Below, one piece after another: positions 7,148 through 14,218 of a stretch of 16,862 nucleotides of DNA. The stretch comes from JBBIQS01 sp037442205 (GTDB taxonomy: Bacteria > Myxococcota > Myxococcia > Myxococcales > UBA5297). Positions within the stretch are counted from its first letter, which is position 1, and each line of letters begins with the position of its first letter. Made by a program: the position numbers and the translations under genes. The stretch is taken from positions 1 through 16,862 of the forward strand of contig JBBIQS010000133.1 in the NCBI GenBank assembly GCA_037442205.1, given 5' to 3'. A model generated the notes under the pieces. That model was given only the letters and a program-made list of their open reading frames with translations. It was not told where the DNA came from and made no database searches.

Positions 7148-7855
7148 TCACCAGTCGAGATCGGCGATCCCGCGGACGCGGTCCTCGGCCGCCTGCGTCC
7201 GCGCGCCGATCCACAGCGTGTCGCCGTCGCCGTTGGGCACCCGCGTCATGAGGAGGTCCTCGCCGGCGTAGAGCTCGCCCAGCCGGGCCGTCGGCGCCAG
7301 CGTCAGCCGCGTCATGGTCGCGCAGACCTTCAGCGCGTCCTTCTTCTCGCACCACGACACGAGGCCGCCCCACGGAGCGCCGGCGACCGTCTCGAAGATC
7401 ATCGCCTGCAGCAGGAAGCCATCGAGGGCGGGGCTCTCCTCGCGCCACATCTCTTCGCTGGCGTCTTGCACCCACATCGGTCCGTTCGCTTCGCTGGGCG
7501 CGGTGGCCCAGACGCAGACGCCCTGGTTCTCGACGTAGAAGACGAGCCGGCCGTCCTCGGCTGCCAGCTCGTCCGGCGAGACCCACTGGTTCTGGCTCGC
7601 GACCGCGAGCTCCTCCCGGTGCAGCCAGCGCAGGCTCGCGGGCGCGCCGTCGACGATCCGGTGCCCGCTGAAGGGCTCGCTCCCGATCGAGAGCCAGTCC
7701 CGGGCGAGCACGCGGATCGCCTCCATGGGGTTGGTGGCGGCGAGGTCCGCGAAGGCCTGCGGCGACAATGGCATCTGAAGCTCCGCCGATAGGGCGGCCG
7801 CGCACCGCGACTCGGAAGCGCGGACGAAAGTATAGGCCTCCACCTCTTCAGCCAT
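7148..7855 (-). CDS. SMI1/KNR4 (SUKH)-like protein
   Basis: The protein has 235 residues from the ATG at 7855, chosen because AGGAG lies eight bases upstream; the GTG three codons earlier overlaps that ribosome site. There is no signal peptide or membrane segment, so it is likely cytoplasmic. The core VFYVENQGVCVWAT (105-118), followed by a short loop, MWVQ and later LDGFLLQAMIFETV, resembles the SUKH/SMI1-KNR4 fold, where 'F-Y-x-E-N-Q-G' and 'L-x-x-F-L-x-Q' strands and helices recur. SUKH proteins often act as immunity proteins to nuclease toxins, but many are solitary. No toxin gene is visible here. It lies 37 bp downstream of the ARPP-1 gene on the same strand and is probably co-transcribed. 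Confidence 0.6.
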   Translation of the reverse strand: MAEEVEAYTFVRASESRCAAALSAELQMPLSPQAFADLAATNPMEAIRVLARDWLSIGSEPFSGHRIVDGAPASLRWLHREELAVASQNQWVSPDELAAEDGRLVFYVENQGVCVWATAPSEANGPMWVQDASEEMWREESPALDGFLLQAMIFETVAGAPWGGLVSWCEKKDALKVCATMTRLTLAPTARLGELYAGEDLLMTRVPNGDGDTLWIGARTQAAEDRVRGIADLDW

Positions 7856-7892
7856 CGCCCGCACTCCTGCCCCGAGTCGCGCTCGGCGGCGC

Positions 7893-8942
7893 CTACTCGT
7901 CCTTGTCGGCGTTCTCGCTGCCGAAGTAGGTGCCGTGCACGGCCTTGCCCTTGTGGACGAAAACCTTCGAGGGGCCGGCCTTGGCGTTCACGCGCGCGGC
8001 CTGCGGCTTGGCTGCCTCGCGGGTGGAGGGGCCGCTGGAGTTGGGCAGGTCGGCGCTGCCGCTCCCCGAAGCGAGGCCGGAATCGCCGCCCTTGAGCAGG
8101 AGGTCGACGTTGGACTTGCCCAGCTTCTTGGCCTTGGCCTCGTAGGCCTTGGCCTTGGCGGCCGAGCCGGGCTGCCGCTCCAGCGCGGCCAGGACGTAGG
8201 AGGCGAGCAGCTTGCGCTCGAGCTTGGCGTAGAGCCGCGGGCTGTCGAAGAGGTCCACCAGCTCCAGGTTGCCGTTGATGGCCACCGCCAGGCCGGTCAG
8301 CTTCTCGCTCTTGGGAAGCTTGGACTGCAGCTCGTCGAGATAGCCCTTGATGCGCTCGCGGACGGCCTTGTCCTGCAGCACGCGGCGGTAGGTGCCGGTG
8401 GCGCTGGAGACCTGGGAGACGGCCGACTTGCGCGCGACCTCGTTCCAGACGTCGCCCTGGCCCTTGAAGAGCGCGGCCTTGCGCAGGTCGGGATGGGCCA
8501 CCGCCTCGCTGGAGTGGAAGGAAAGGTCCGCCCCGGCCCAGCGGCCCTGCTCCACGCAGCGCACCTCCAGCTCGCGGGTCGAGGCGGGGTCGATCACCGT
8601 GTCGTTGACCACCATCCGGTCCTGCTTGCCGCCCAGGACCACCTCGCCGCCGAGCAGGTAGAGCGGTCGCTGGTCGGTGTCCTGGTTCTTGACCACCAGC
8701 CGATCGACCTGGCCACCCTTGCTCTCGGAGACCTTGACCGCCTTGGCGGATTGGGCCTCCTCGAGCACGGTGTAGTCGTCGTAGGGCGCGGCCTTCTTGG
8801 TGAAGAGCGGGACCACCGCGAGGTTGTGGACGATGACCGGCTCGCCGACGTCCATCGCGTCGGGATCGAAGCCGGCCTTCTGCGCCATTGCCGCGGTCGA
8901 GAACAGCAGCGCGGCCGCCAGAGTCATCAGGGTCTGTCGCAT
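7893..8942 (-). CDS. Exported ARPP-1 domain protein
   Basis: The protein has 349 residues from the ATG at 8942, which has a near-perfect AAGGAGG seven bases upstream; the longer in-frame extension is rejected. A signal peptide (MRQTLMTLAAALLFSTAAMA, cleavage before Gln21) sends it out of the cytoplasm. The core has the ARPP-1 hallmarks LLGGEVVLGGKQDRMV (96-111) and CVEQGRW (129-135). ARPP-1 is named from its association with ADP-ribosylglycohydrolase and rhodanese-phosphatase proteins; its biochemical role is unknown. The C-terminal ~90 residues are Ser/Gly/Lys-rich and low complexity. It is divergent from the C39 stub at 9150, and the SUKH-like gene follows at 37 bp. A fragment of a paralogous gene lies at 11511-11572. 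Confidence 0.8.
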   Translation of the reverse strand: MRQTLMTLAAALLFSTAAMAQKAGFDPDAMDVGEPVIVHNLAVVPLFTKKAAPYDDYTVLEEAQSAKAVKVSESKGGQVDRLVVKNQDTDQRPLYLLGGEVVLGGKQDRMVVNDTVIDPASTRELEVRCVEQGRWAGADLSFHSSEAVAHPDLRKAALFKGQGDVWNEVARKSAVSQVSSATGTYRRVLQDKAVRERIKGYLDELQSKLPKSEKLTGLAVAINGNLELVDLFDSPRLYAKLERKLLASYVLAALERQPGSAAKAKAYEAKAKKLGKSNVDLLLKGGDSGLASGSGSADLPNSSGPSTREAAKPQAARVNAKAGPSKVFVHKGKAVHGTYFGSENADKDE

Positions 8943-9018
8943 GAGTGAGCCTCCTTGCCGCGAGGCGCACTGCAAGCGGGCGTGCCAACGGCGTCTCCAG
9001 GCAGCAGGGCATTGGGCG

Positions 9019-9313
9019 GTGCAACGCGGCGTTACGTCGCGCCAAGTGGATATGCAGGCGCGGCTCTAGATGAAAAGGCTCCCGGCCTCGCTGCTCCGCC
9101 TGGCACGCCTTGCATTTGGGCTTGGCGGACCCGTCCGGCGAGGTGGCCAATGTCGATCCGAATCGCCGCGCGGTTGCTGTCGCCCGTGCTCACCGCGCCT
9201 GGCGCCCAACGCGCCCGGCTGCCCGAACCCAAGAGGCTGGCCGGCGTCCGGACCGAGGGCGTCCCGCAAGCCCGGCAGCGCCCCGGCTTCTACGGGGAAG
9301 TCTGCGCCGAGAT
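9019..9313 (+). repeat. Direct repeat copy 1 (C39 leader and 5' end)
   Basis: This segment aligns with 11585-11869 in the same orientation. It starts at GTGCAACGC, followed by GCGTTAC, TGGCACG and GGACCCGTCC landmarks, a ribosome site, then the first ~55 codons of a C39-type gene. Identity is highest in the last ~150 bases. It includes non-coding leader, so this is a DNA duplication and not only a shared protein domain. Confidence 0.75.
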
Positions 9314-9323
9314 TTCGACATGA
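9150..9323 (+). pseudogene. Truncated C39 peptidase-like gene (decayed paralog of 11706-12673)
   Basis: An ATG at 9150 with GAGG upstream opens a 57-codon frame that stops at TGA 9321-9323. It aligns without gaps to the first 57 residues of the gene at 11706, with about 33 identical positions by my hand count (shared pieces include PVL, AQRAR/SQRAR, EGVP, RQRP and C-A-E). The catalytic-Cys motif DFCGEAC of the paralog has become GFYGEVC, so Cys is replaced by Tyr, and the frame ends shortly after. Everything past residue 55 is missing. It is divergent from the intact ARPP-1 gene. Calling it a dead gene follows from the lost nucleophile and the truncation. Confidence 0.75.
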
Positions 9324-9449
9324 ATCCCATCGCGGGCCCACCATATCGGCATCGGCGCTGAAGCTCCGTGCCCGAGAACTCTCGTGCGATTCGCGGTCAG
9401 AGACATGGATGGGGCTGTCGTTGTCGCCGCGATCTCCCGACCGCGCACG

Positions 9450-11402
9450 TCACTTCGCTTCGCCGCTAGCCGGATCTTGATCGGGCGGGTCGAGGCTGAA
9501 GCGCACTACCGTCGTGCGCCCTGGCGGCGCCTCGACCACTCGGCTCGCGTTCCGCTCCCCGGTCACGCCGCCCAGGCCGTCGTGAGCGAGGCCGCAGTCG
9601 ACTGAGGCCACGCAAACTCCCGGTTCGATTTCGAAGCGGGCCGGGACACTCTCCGCCCGAAGCTCGAGGTGATGTCTCTGCGCGGCATCCTGGTCGTCGT
9701 CCTGGCCGCACTCGAGCGCTGCCAGGCACCCGGCGGCAAATTGCCTGTCCTCCTCGACCTCGATCTCGATCGACGCCATGGGGCCGCGCGCCAGCGAGAC
9801 CGTCACCGCCTGCGCCTGAGGGACCTGCACTGCGGTGCGGAATCGCCCCGGGCAGCCGGCGTAGGCGTGGTCGCTCAGCACCCGATACGGTTCGGTGCTT
9901 CCCTCGGGGCAGTCGAGCACCGCGACGAGGTAGGTCCCGGCGCGCAGCTGATTCATCGCGAAGGACCCGTCCGCGAGGGTCGTCGCCGCCGCGCAGCGCG
10001 ACGAATCCGGGCCGCCATTCAGCTCGGCCGGCATGCGTCGGCACGCCTCTACGGCTCGGTGCGGCGCCGGCTTCCCGTCGCTCCCGGTGACCCGTCCGCG
10101 AAGCTCGTGCCCGCGCCAGAGTTTGACCTCGGTCTCCTCCACCTGGTCCCGGTGGACCCGTGCCGGTATTTGTGCGGGCGCGTACCCCGGCGCGTCCGCG
10201 CGGACCCTGTAGTCGCCGACTTCCAGAGACCGAGCGACGAAGAGACCGGGCGACGCGCTCGGCAGCGAAGTTGGGGAGTCCCGAAGGTAGTCGATCACCT
10301 CAGCGGTCGAAGCGCCCACCAGCGCTCCCGTCTCAGCGTCGACGACCCGCACCCGCAAGCCTCCGGACGGACCGAGCTCGAGGACCAGCTTCTCCTGCTC
10401 CTCGCGCCAGTGGAGTCTCTTGGAGGCAATCCGCCCGCTCGCGCGCGCCTCCACCTGGACCAGGTACAACCCCACTTCGTCGGAGGAGAAGCGTCCCAGC
10501 CGATCGCTGACGACGCGGGAGGTCAGCGCGTCTCGGAAGGTGATCTCTGCGCCAGCCACCGGTTCCCCGTCGAGCACCAACCCGGCGATGCGCCTTTCGC
10601 GCACGAGCATGAACGGCCCCGGGGTGTCGCTGTCGGGACTCCAGCCCCCTGCCATGGTTCCGAAGCCCGGGGCGCGCACCAGCATCCACAGCCTCTCGCC
10701 ATCGGGGACGCGCACCTCGAACGTTCCGTCGGCGGCGGCAGCCACTCGGGAATACGCCAGGCGCGGGCTTCCCATGCCGACCAGCACCTCGGCCCCCTGG
10801 ACCGGGATTCCGGGACCGGGAGACCCATCAACGATGCTCCCGCCAATGGGCCGCTCGGTGAGAGCGAGCTCGACGGCCTCGCCAGCGGTCGCCTTGCGAA
10901 TCATGCCGACCGCGCCGTCGGAGGCGCGAGCCAGCACTACCAGCTCGCCGCTCGGGACCGGGAGCTCGAAGCGGCCGGCGTCATCGGCGCGGGTCGAGGC
11001 GATGGGTTGATCTTCGAGTTGATTTGCCTTGGCGAGCGCGAACACCTGATCCGCGGCGCGCGGGCAGAGCGAGGCGAAGTTGAGATCTTTCAGGTGGACC
11101 TCGCGTTCCCCCGTGCCGCAGGAGACGGTCGGCCCCGGGCTCTCCTGGCCAAGGTAGACCAGGACCTCGGCGCCCGCCGCGGCTTGTCCCGCGCGGAGAA
11201 TGAGGCCGCGCAGCGAAGGCTGCTGCGAGCCAGCCGACGCTGGCAGCGCCGGAGGGGTCTCGGGTCGGGTCTGTGGGGTGAGGTCCGGTCCTCGGCCTTC
11301 GACGGACGGCGGCGCGGGCGTCTCAGGATGCATCAGGCTCCAGGCACATACGGCCGCGGCGGCCACCAGTCCGAGCAGACCCATTCCAAGAGCGGTTCTC
11401 AT
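9450..11402 (-). CDS. Membrane-anchored carboxypeptidase-regulatory-like repeat protein
   Basis: The protein has 650 residues from the ATG at 11402, with CGAGG five bases upstream. A further 36 in-frame codons upstream have no export signal and are rejected. The N-terminus carries a hydrophobic anchor or signal (MRTALGMGLLGLVAAAAVCA), then a Pro-rich linker to about residue 65. Several Ig-like blades of the CarboxypepD_reg type follow. They show recurring 'G-x-V/I-x-D-x-x-G-x-P-V-x-G-A-x-V' and 'D-x-x-G-x-F-x-L/V' patterns: SLRGLILRAGQAAAGAEVLV, DDAGRFELPV, AADGTFEVRV, HELRGRVTGSDGKPAP and ADGSFAMNQL. Such proteins are usually surface or periplasmic adhesive or structural modules of myxobacteria-like genomes. 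Cys pairs in the last third suggest disulphides. The gene lies between the two copies of the ARPP-1/C39 duplication. Confidence 0.8.
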   Translation of the reverse strand: MRTALGMGLLGLVAAAAVCAWSLMHPETPAPPSVEGRGPDLTPQTRPETPPALPASAGSQQPSLRGLILRAGQAAAGAEVLVYLGQESPGPTVSCGTGEREVHLKDLNFASLCPRAADQVFALAKANQLEDQPIASTRADDAGRFELPVPSGELVVLARASDGAVGMIRKATAGEAVELALTERPIGGSIVDGSPGPGIPVQGAEVLVGMGSPRLAYSRVAAAADGTFEVRVPDGERLWMLVRAPGFGTMAGGWSPDSDTPGPFMLVRERRIAGLVLDGEPVAGAEITFRDALTSRVVSDRLGRFSSDEVGLYLVQVEARASGRIASKRLHWREEQEKLVLELGPSGGLRVRVVDAETGALVGASTAEVIDYLRDSPTSLPSASPGLFVARSLEVGDYRVRADAPGYAPAQIPARVHRDQVEETEVKLWRGHELRGRVTGSDGKPAPHRAVEACRRMPAELNGGPDSSRCAAATTLADGSFAMNQLRAGTYLVAVLDCPEGSTEPYRVLSDHAYAGCPGRFRTAVQVPQAQAVTVSLARGPMASIEIEVEEDRQFAAGCLAALECGQDDDQDAAQRHHLELRAESVPARFEIEPGVCVASVDCGLAHDGLGGVTGERNASRVVEAPPGRTTVVRFSLDPPDQDPASGEAK

Positions 11403-11510
11403 GAGCACCTCGCCATCGGGGCCACACATCTTCGTCGACCGAGAGGCGAATCCCGGGAAGGCTCGCGCATTTCCGAGCTGGTCGATCGATTCGGAGGAGA
11501 CCTCGTGCAT

Positions 11511-11572
11511 CCGTGTCGCTGACCACCATCCGGTCCTGCCTGCCGCCCGGGAACACCTCGTCGCCGGGCAGG
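11511..11572 (-). pseudogene. Remnant of an ARPP-1 domain gene
   Basis: This 62-bp segment is about 90% identical to 8597-8658, inside the intact ARPP-1 gene, in the same orientation. Read on the minus strand it still encodes EVFPGGRQDRMVVSDT, against EVVLGGKQDRMVVNDT in the intact protein, so the most conserved ARPP-1 motif is what survives. Both flanks lack ARPP-1 sequence: on one side the DNA jumps to the C39 leader repeat, on the other it becomes the leader of the 650-residue gene. It is a deletion relic, not a gene. Confidence 0.8.
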
Positions 11573-11584
11573 CCGGGCTCGCTC

Positions 11585-11869
11585 GTGCAACGCCGCGTTA
11601 CACGGTGCCAGGAGGCTGGATGGCGCGGTGCCGGGCGCTCCCGGTAATCCGCGTCTTGGCACGTCCTGCATCTCGGATCCGCGGACCCGTCCAGCGAGGT
11701 GCCCCGTGCCGCTCCGCGTCGCCGCGCTGCTCCTGTTGCCCGTGCTCGCCGCGCCAGCCTCCCAGCGCGCCCGGCCGCCCGGGCCCGAGAAGCTGGCCAG
11801 CGTCCTGATCGAAGGCGTCCCGCACGTCCGGCAGCGCCCCGACTTCTGCGGGGAGGCCTGCGCCGAGAT
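11585..11869 (+). repeat. Direct repeat copy 2 (C39 leader and 5' end)
   Basis: This is the partner of 9019-9313. Shared landmarks are GTGCAACGC, GCGTTAC, TGGCACG, GGACCCGTCC and the GAGGTG ribosome site, running on into codons for the first ~55 residues of the C39 protein. Here the start codon is GTG instead of ATG. Confidence 0.75.
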
Positions 11870-12673
11870 GTGGCTCAAGAAGCTGGGCCAGGACGCCACC
11901 CAGGACAACGTCTTCGCGCTCACCGCCCTCGACCCGTCGCTGGGCCGCGGCGCCTGGACCGACGAGCTGTCGCGGGCGCTCAAGAAGATGGGCTTCGACG
12001 TCGGCCCCACCTGGTACCGCGTCCACGACGAGGCCGGGGTCGCCGAGCAGTTCCGCGCGCTGCACGCCGACCTGCTGCACGGCGTGCCATCGATCGTGTG
12101 CGGCCACTACTCCGACGAGCCGAAGACCACCGAGCACTTCCGGCTGGTCCTCGGCTACGACGCCAAGAGCGACGAGGTGCTCTACCACGAGCCCGCCGAG
12201 GACCACGGCGCCTACCGCCGGATGAGCCGCGAGCTGTTCCTCAAGCTCTGGACATTGGAGCCGCGAGCGGACCGCTGGACGCTCATCCGAATGCGGGGTT
12301 CGACCCGAAGAGCGGCGTCTCGGCGGCGCGCGACTCGTCCCGGCCCTCCGCCGCCGACTTCGTGCAGCGCGCCATCCGAGCGAAGACGGTGCCCAGCTTC
12401 AAGGACGTCTTCGCCTCGGACGAGAGCAAGCTATACGGCGATGGCGACGACCACTACGCGCAGTCGCGGTACCTGTGCCTGTGCCTGCAGGAGAAGGGGC
12501 TGCTGCGCCAGTTCGTCGCCCGGTTTCTCGAGGACCAGGGCACCGATCCCACCGCCTACGCCACGCTGCGTAAGATCCTGGGCAACCCTGACATGGCCAA
12601 GTTCCAGGCTAGGTGGGAGCGCTACGTCGCGGGGCTGGATCCCAAGGCGACCCGAGCGCCCAAGCCGGATTAG
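11706..12673 (+). pseudogene. C39 peptidase-like secreted protein with a frameshift near 12295
   Basis: A GTG at 11706 with GAGG six bases upstream opens a signal peptide (ALLLLPVLAAPA) and a papain-like C39 domain: Cys48 in DFCGEAC, His144 in TTEHFRLVLGYD, and YHEPAED around Glu162. This frame loses protein character after WTLIRMRG (about 12296) and runs on to 12956. Meanwhile another frame becomes clearly coding (FDPKSGVSAA onward, DDHYAQSRYLCLCLQEKG, DMAKFQARWERYV) and stops at TAG 12671-12673. One extra G in the GGGG run at 12295-12298 would join both into a 322-residue protein. The C-terminal part resembles the end of DUF1570-like gluzincin metalloproteases, but no HExxH is present, so a middle segment may be lost. 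A sequencing error, a real mutation or a fused remnant are all possible. Confidence 0.65.
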
Positions 12674-12774
12674 CGGCGGGTCGGCCGGTCCGGACGCCGC
12701 TCAGTGCGGGCCGCTGCCCGTCGAACGGGTGGCGACCGCCGAGTGGCGGATATGCGGCCGCGTACGGGCGCGGC
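12673..12774. repeat. Cluster of GC-rich stem-loops after the C39 gene
   Basis: Four perfect short stems follow one another. GCGGCG/CGCCGC is at 12673-12700, CCCGT-CGA-ACGGG at 12717-12729, CCGCC-GAGT-GGCGG at 12736-12749, and GCCGCG-TACGGG-CGCGGC at 12757-12774. They begin at the C39 gene's stop codon and end about 160 bases before the sigma-factor start. They could terminate the upstream transcript or form a structured leader. In GC-rich DNA some palindromes arise by chance. Confidence 0.3.
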
Positions 12775-12937
12775 TCGGCAGACAGTCGTCGGTCCAAGCT
12801 CGAAAATCCAATTTCGGGTCCCGAGGTGGATGTCGCGAGTATCATCGCCTGCCTTTCGCCGCTCGAAAGGAAGCCCATCCGCAGGGATGCGCTTCCCCAT
12901 TTTCGAGCGCTCAGACGTCTTGGAAGTTGGCCAGTCG

Positions 12938-13435
12938 ATGGATCCAGTCAGGCTAGAGTCGCTCTACCGTCGGTTCGCGCCCTTGGTGCATGCCAAGGCC
13001 CGCCGCATCGTCGGCGAGGCGGAGGCGGACGACCTGGCCCAGGAGGTGTTCCTCCGTCTCATCCGCCAAGGCCCGAGGGAAGAGCAGGCGATGGTGGACT
13101 GGCTGTGCTCGACCACCACCAACCTCGCCCTGGATCGGCTGCGCGCCCGCGCCAGACGCGCCGGGCCTTGGGAAACGGCAGTGCGCGACCAGGATCGCCA
13201 GGCGCGCGGCGAGCACTTGAGCCTCGAGAGTGCGCTCGCTTCCCAGCAGGAATGTGGACGCCTGCTCGGCGAGATGGATCGCGATTCGCAGCAGGTCGCG
13301 GTCCTGGTTCACGTCGAGGAGATGACCCAGGACGAGGCGGCGCGCGCCCTCGGGGTCTCGCGCAAGACCGTGGGCAATCGGCTGCGGCGATTCGAGGAGA
13401 AGGCCCGGGAGGTTCTGTCGCGATGGACCCGATGA
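12938..13435 (+). CDS. ECF-type RNA polymerase sigma factor
   Basis: The protein has 165 residues from the ATG at 12938 (MDPVRLESLYRRFAPLVHAK), the start that best fits the ECF family; an in-frame ATG at 12887 would add 17 residues, and neither has a strong ribosome site. Region 2 is at about 5-75, with EADDLAQEVFLRLIR in region 2.2 and a DWLCSTTTNLALDRLR helix ahead of the linker. Region 4 is at about 110-160, with a helix-turn-helix MTQDEAARALGVSRKTVGNR (129-148) for -35 recognition. It should redirect RNA polymerase to a small regulon in response to an envelope or extracellular signal. The overlapping downstream gene encodes its likely anti-sigma factor, and autoregulation is the family norm. 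I could not identify its promoter. Confidence 0.9.
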   Translation: MDPVRLESLYRRFAPLVHAKARRIVGEAEADDLAQEVFLRLIRQGPREEQAMVDWLCSTTTNLALDRLRARARRAGPWETAVRDQDRQARGEHLSLESALASQQECGRLLGEMDRDSQQVAVLVHVEEMTQDEAARALGVSRKTVGNRLRRFEEKAREVLSRWTR

Positions 13436-14148
13436 AAGAGCACGTCGCCGTCCACCTGGTGGATCGCTTCCTCGCCGAAGCGGTGAGTGCCGAGGAGCTG
13501 GACTTCGTGCACCGGCACGTCGAGAGCTGTGAGCGCTGCCGGGCTCGGCTCGACGAGAGCCGCGCGGTCCGCGAGGCTTTTCTCGTCCGCAATCCTCCGG
13601 CTGCCCGCGTCGCACAGCTCAAACTCGCGCCTGCGCGCACCGCGCCGAAGTGGCCGTGGCTGGCGGCGCCCGCGGGAATTGTCGCGGCGGCGCTGGCGGC
13701 GATGCTGGTGCTGCCCTCCACCCATCCGCCGACTCCGGACGTGCTGGCCAAGGGGTCGGGAACGGCCTTCGTCGTCTATCGCAATGGCGCGGCAGCGGCG
13801 GCGGGACCGGTCGAGACTCTCCAGGCGGGCGACGTCATCCAGCCAGGCAGCGCCGGCGCCGACCGGTATCGGCTGCTGATCGGAGTCGATTCGCGCGGGC
13901 GAGTGCAGCTGCTCGCGCAGGGCGGTCCCGGGGCGCAGCTCCCCAGTCTCACTCTCGATGCCTCCCTCGATCCGGAGCGGGTCCTGCTGCTCTCCTCGCA
14001 GGCGCCTCTGGCCGTCGCGAACCTCCAGCAACGGCTCGAGGAGAGCTTTGCTGCGGCTCACGGAGACCTCGCCAGTATGGTCGTGACGCCGGGGCTGCTC
14101 GGAACGGAGGCGAGCGTGTCCAGCCTGATGATCCTGAAAAAGCGCTAG
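13423..14148 (+). CDS. zf-HC2 anti-sigma factor with DUF4384-like outer domain
   Basis: The protein has 241 residues. The ATG at 13423 has GGAGG ten bases upstream and overlaps the sigma gene by 13 bp; a second ATG at 13432 forms ATGA with the sigma stop. The N-terminal zinc-binding anti-sigma motif is His32-x3-Cys36-x2-Cys39 (HVESCERC). One membrane helix lies at about 79-98 (WLAAPAGIVAAALAAMLVLP). The outer part (about 110-241) has GTAFVVYRNG, LQAGDVIQPG, YRLLIGVDSRGRVQLL and PERVLLLSS. This resembles the DUF4384-like domains fused to anti-sigma factors in Myxococcota. It probably holds the sigma factor at the membrane and releases it on a signal sensed outside. The lipoprotein gene follows after 70 bp. 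Confidence 0.82.
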   Translation: MDPMKEHVAVHLVDRFLAEAVSAEELDFVHRHVESCERCRARLDESRAVREAFLVRNPPAARVAQLKLAPARTAPKWPWLAAPAGIVAAALAAMLVLPSTHPPTPDVLAKGSGTAFVVYRNGAAAAAGPVETLQAGDVIQPGSAGADRYRLLIGVDSRGRVQLLAQGGPGAQLPSLTLDASLDPERVLLLSSQAPLAVANLQQRLEESFAAAHGDLASMVVTPGLLGTEASVSSLMILKKR

Positions 14149-14218
14149 CCAGCCTTCCCATTCTTTCCTGGTCAGACGTCCTTCAAGGCGCTGCACCCCC
14201 ACCGACTCGGAGGACGCC

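Noticed and set aside
6675..7805. 376-codon minus-strand frame spanning the SUKH-like gene and the gap
   Set aside because: Low-complexity Arg/Gly-rich translation in the gene region; the alternative frame gives a well-formed SUKH-like protein with its own ribosome site.
9099..9117. TGGCAC...TTGCA resembling a sigma-54 promoter before the C39 stub, with a similar TGGCACG...CTGCA before the second copy
   Set aside because: The spacer between TGGCAC and TTGC is 3 bases, not the 5 that sigma-54 needs; conservation between copies is explained by the duplication.
9324..9449. Looked for continuation of the C39 stub or an insertion-sequence end past its stop
   Set aside because: No similarity to the second copy beyond 9313, no inverted-repeat ends and no target-site duplication seen.
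9669..11522. 617-codon plus-strand frame antisense to the carboxypeptidase-regulatory-like gene
   Set aside because: No domain pattern; the minus strand encodes recognisable Ig-like repeats with signal peptide and ribosome site.
11628..12956. Reading the C39 frame through to 12956 as one 442-residue protein
   Set aside because: After about 12296 this frame is Arg/Pro/Ser-rich with no protein character, while another frame carries well-formed helices and a stop at 12673; it also overruns the start of the sigma-factor gene.
12613..13422. Upstream in-frame extension of the anti-sigma gene
   Set aside because: It overlaps the sigma-factor gene in a shadow frame; the zf-HC2 domain starts right after the ATG at 13423 with a proper ribosome site.
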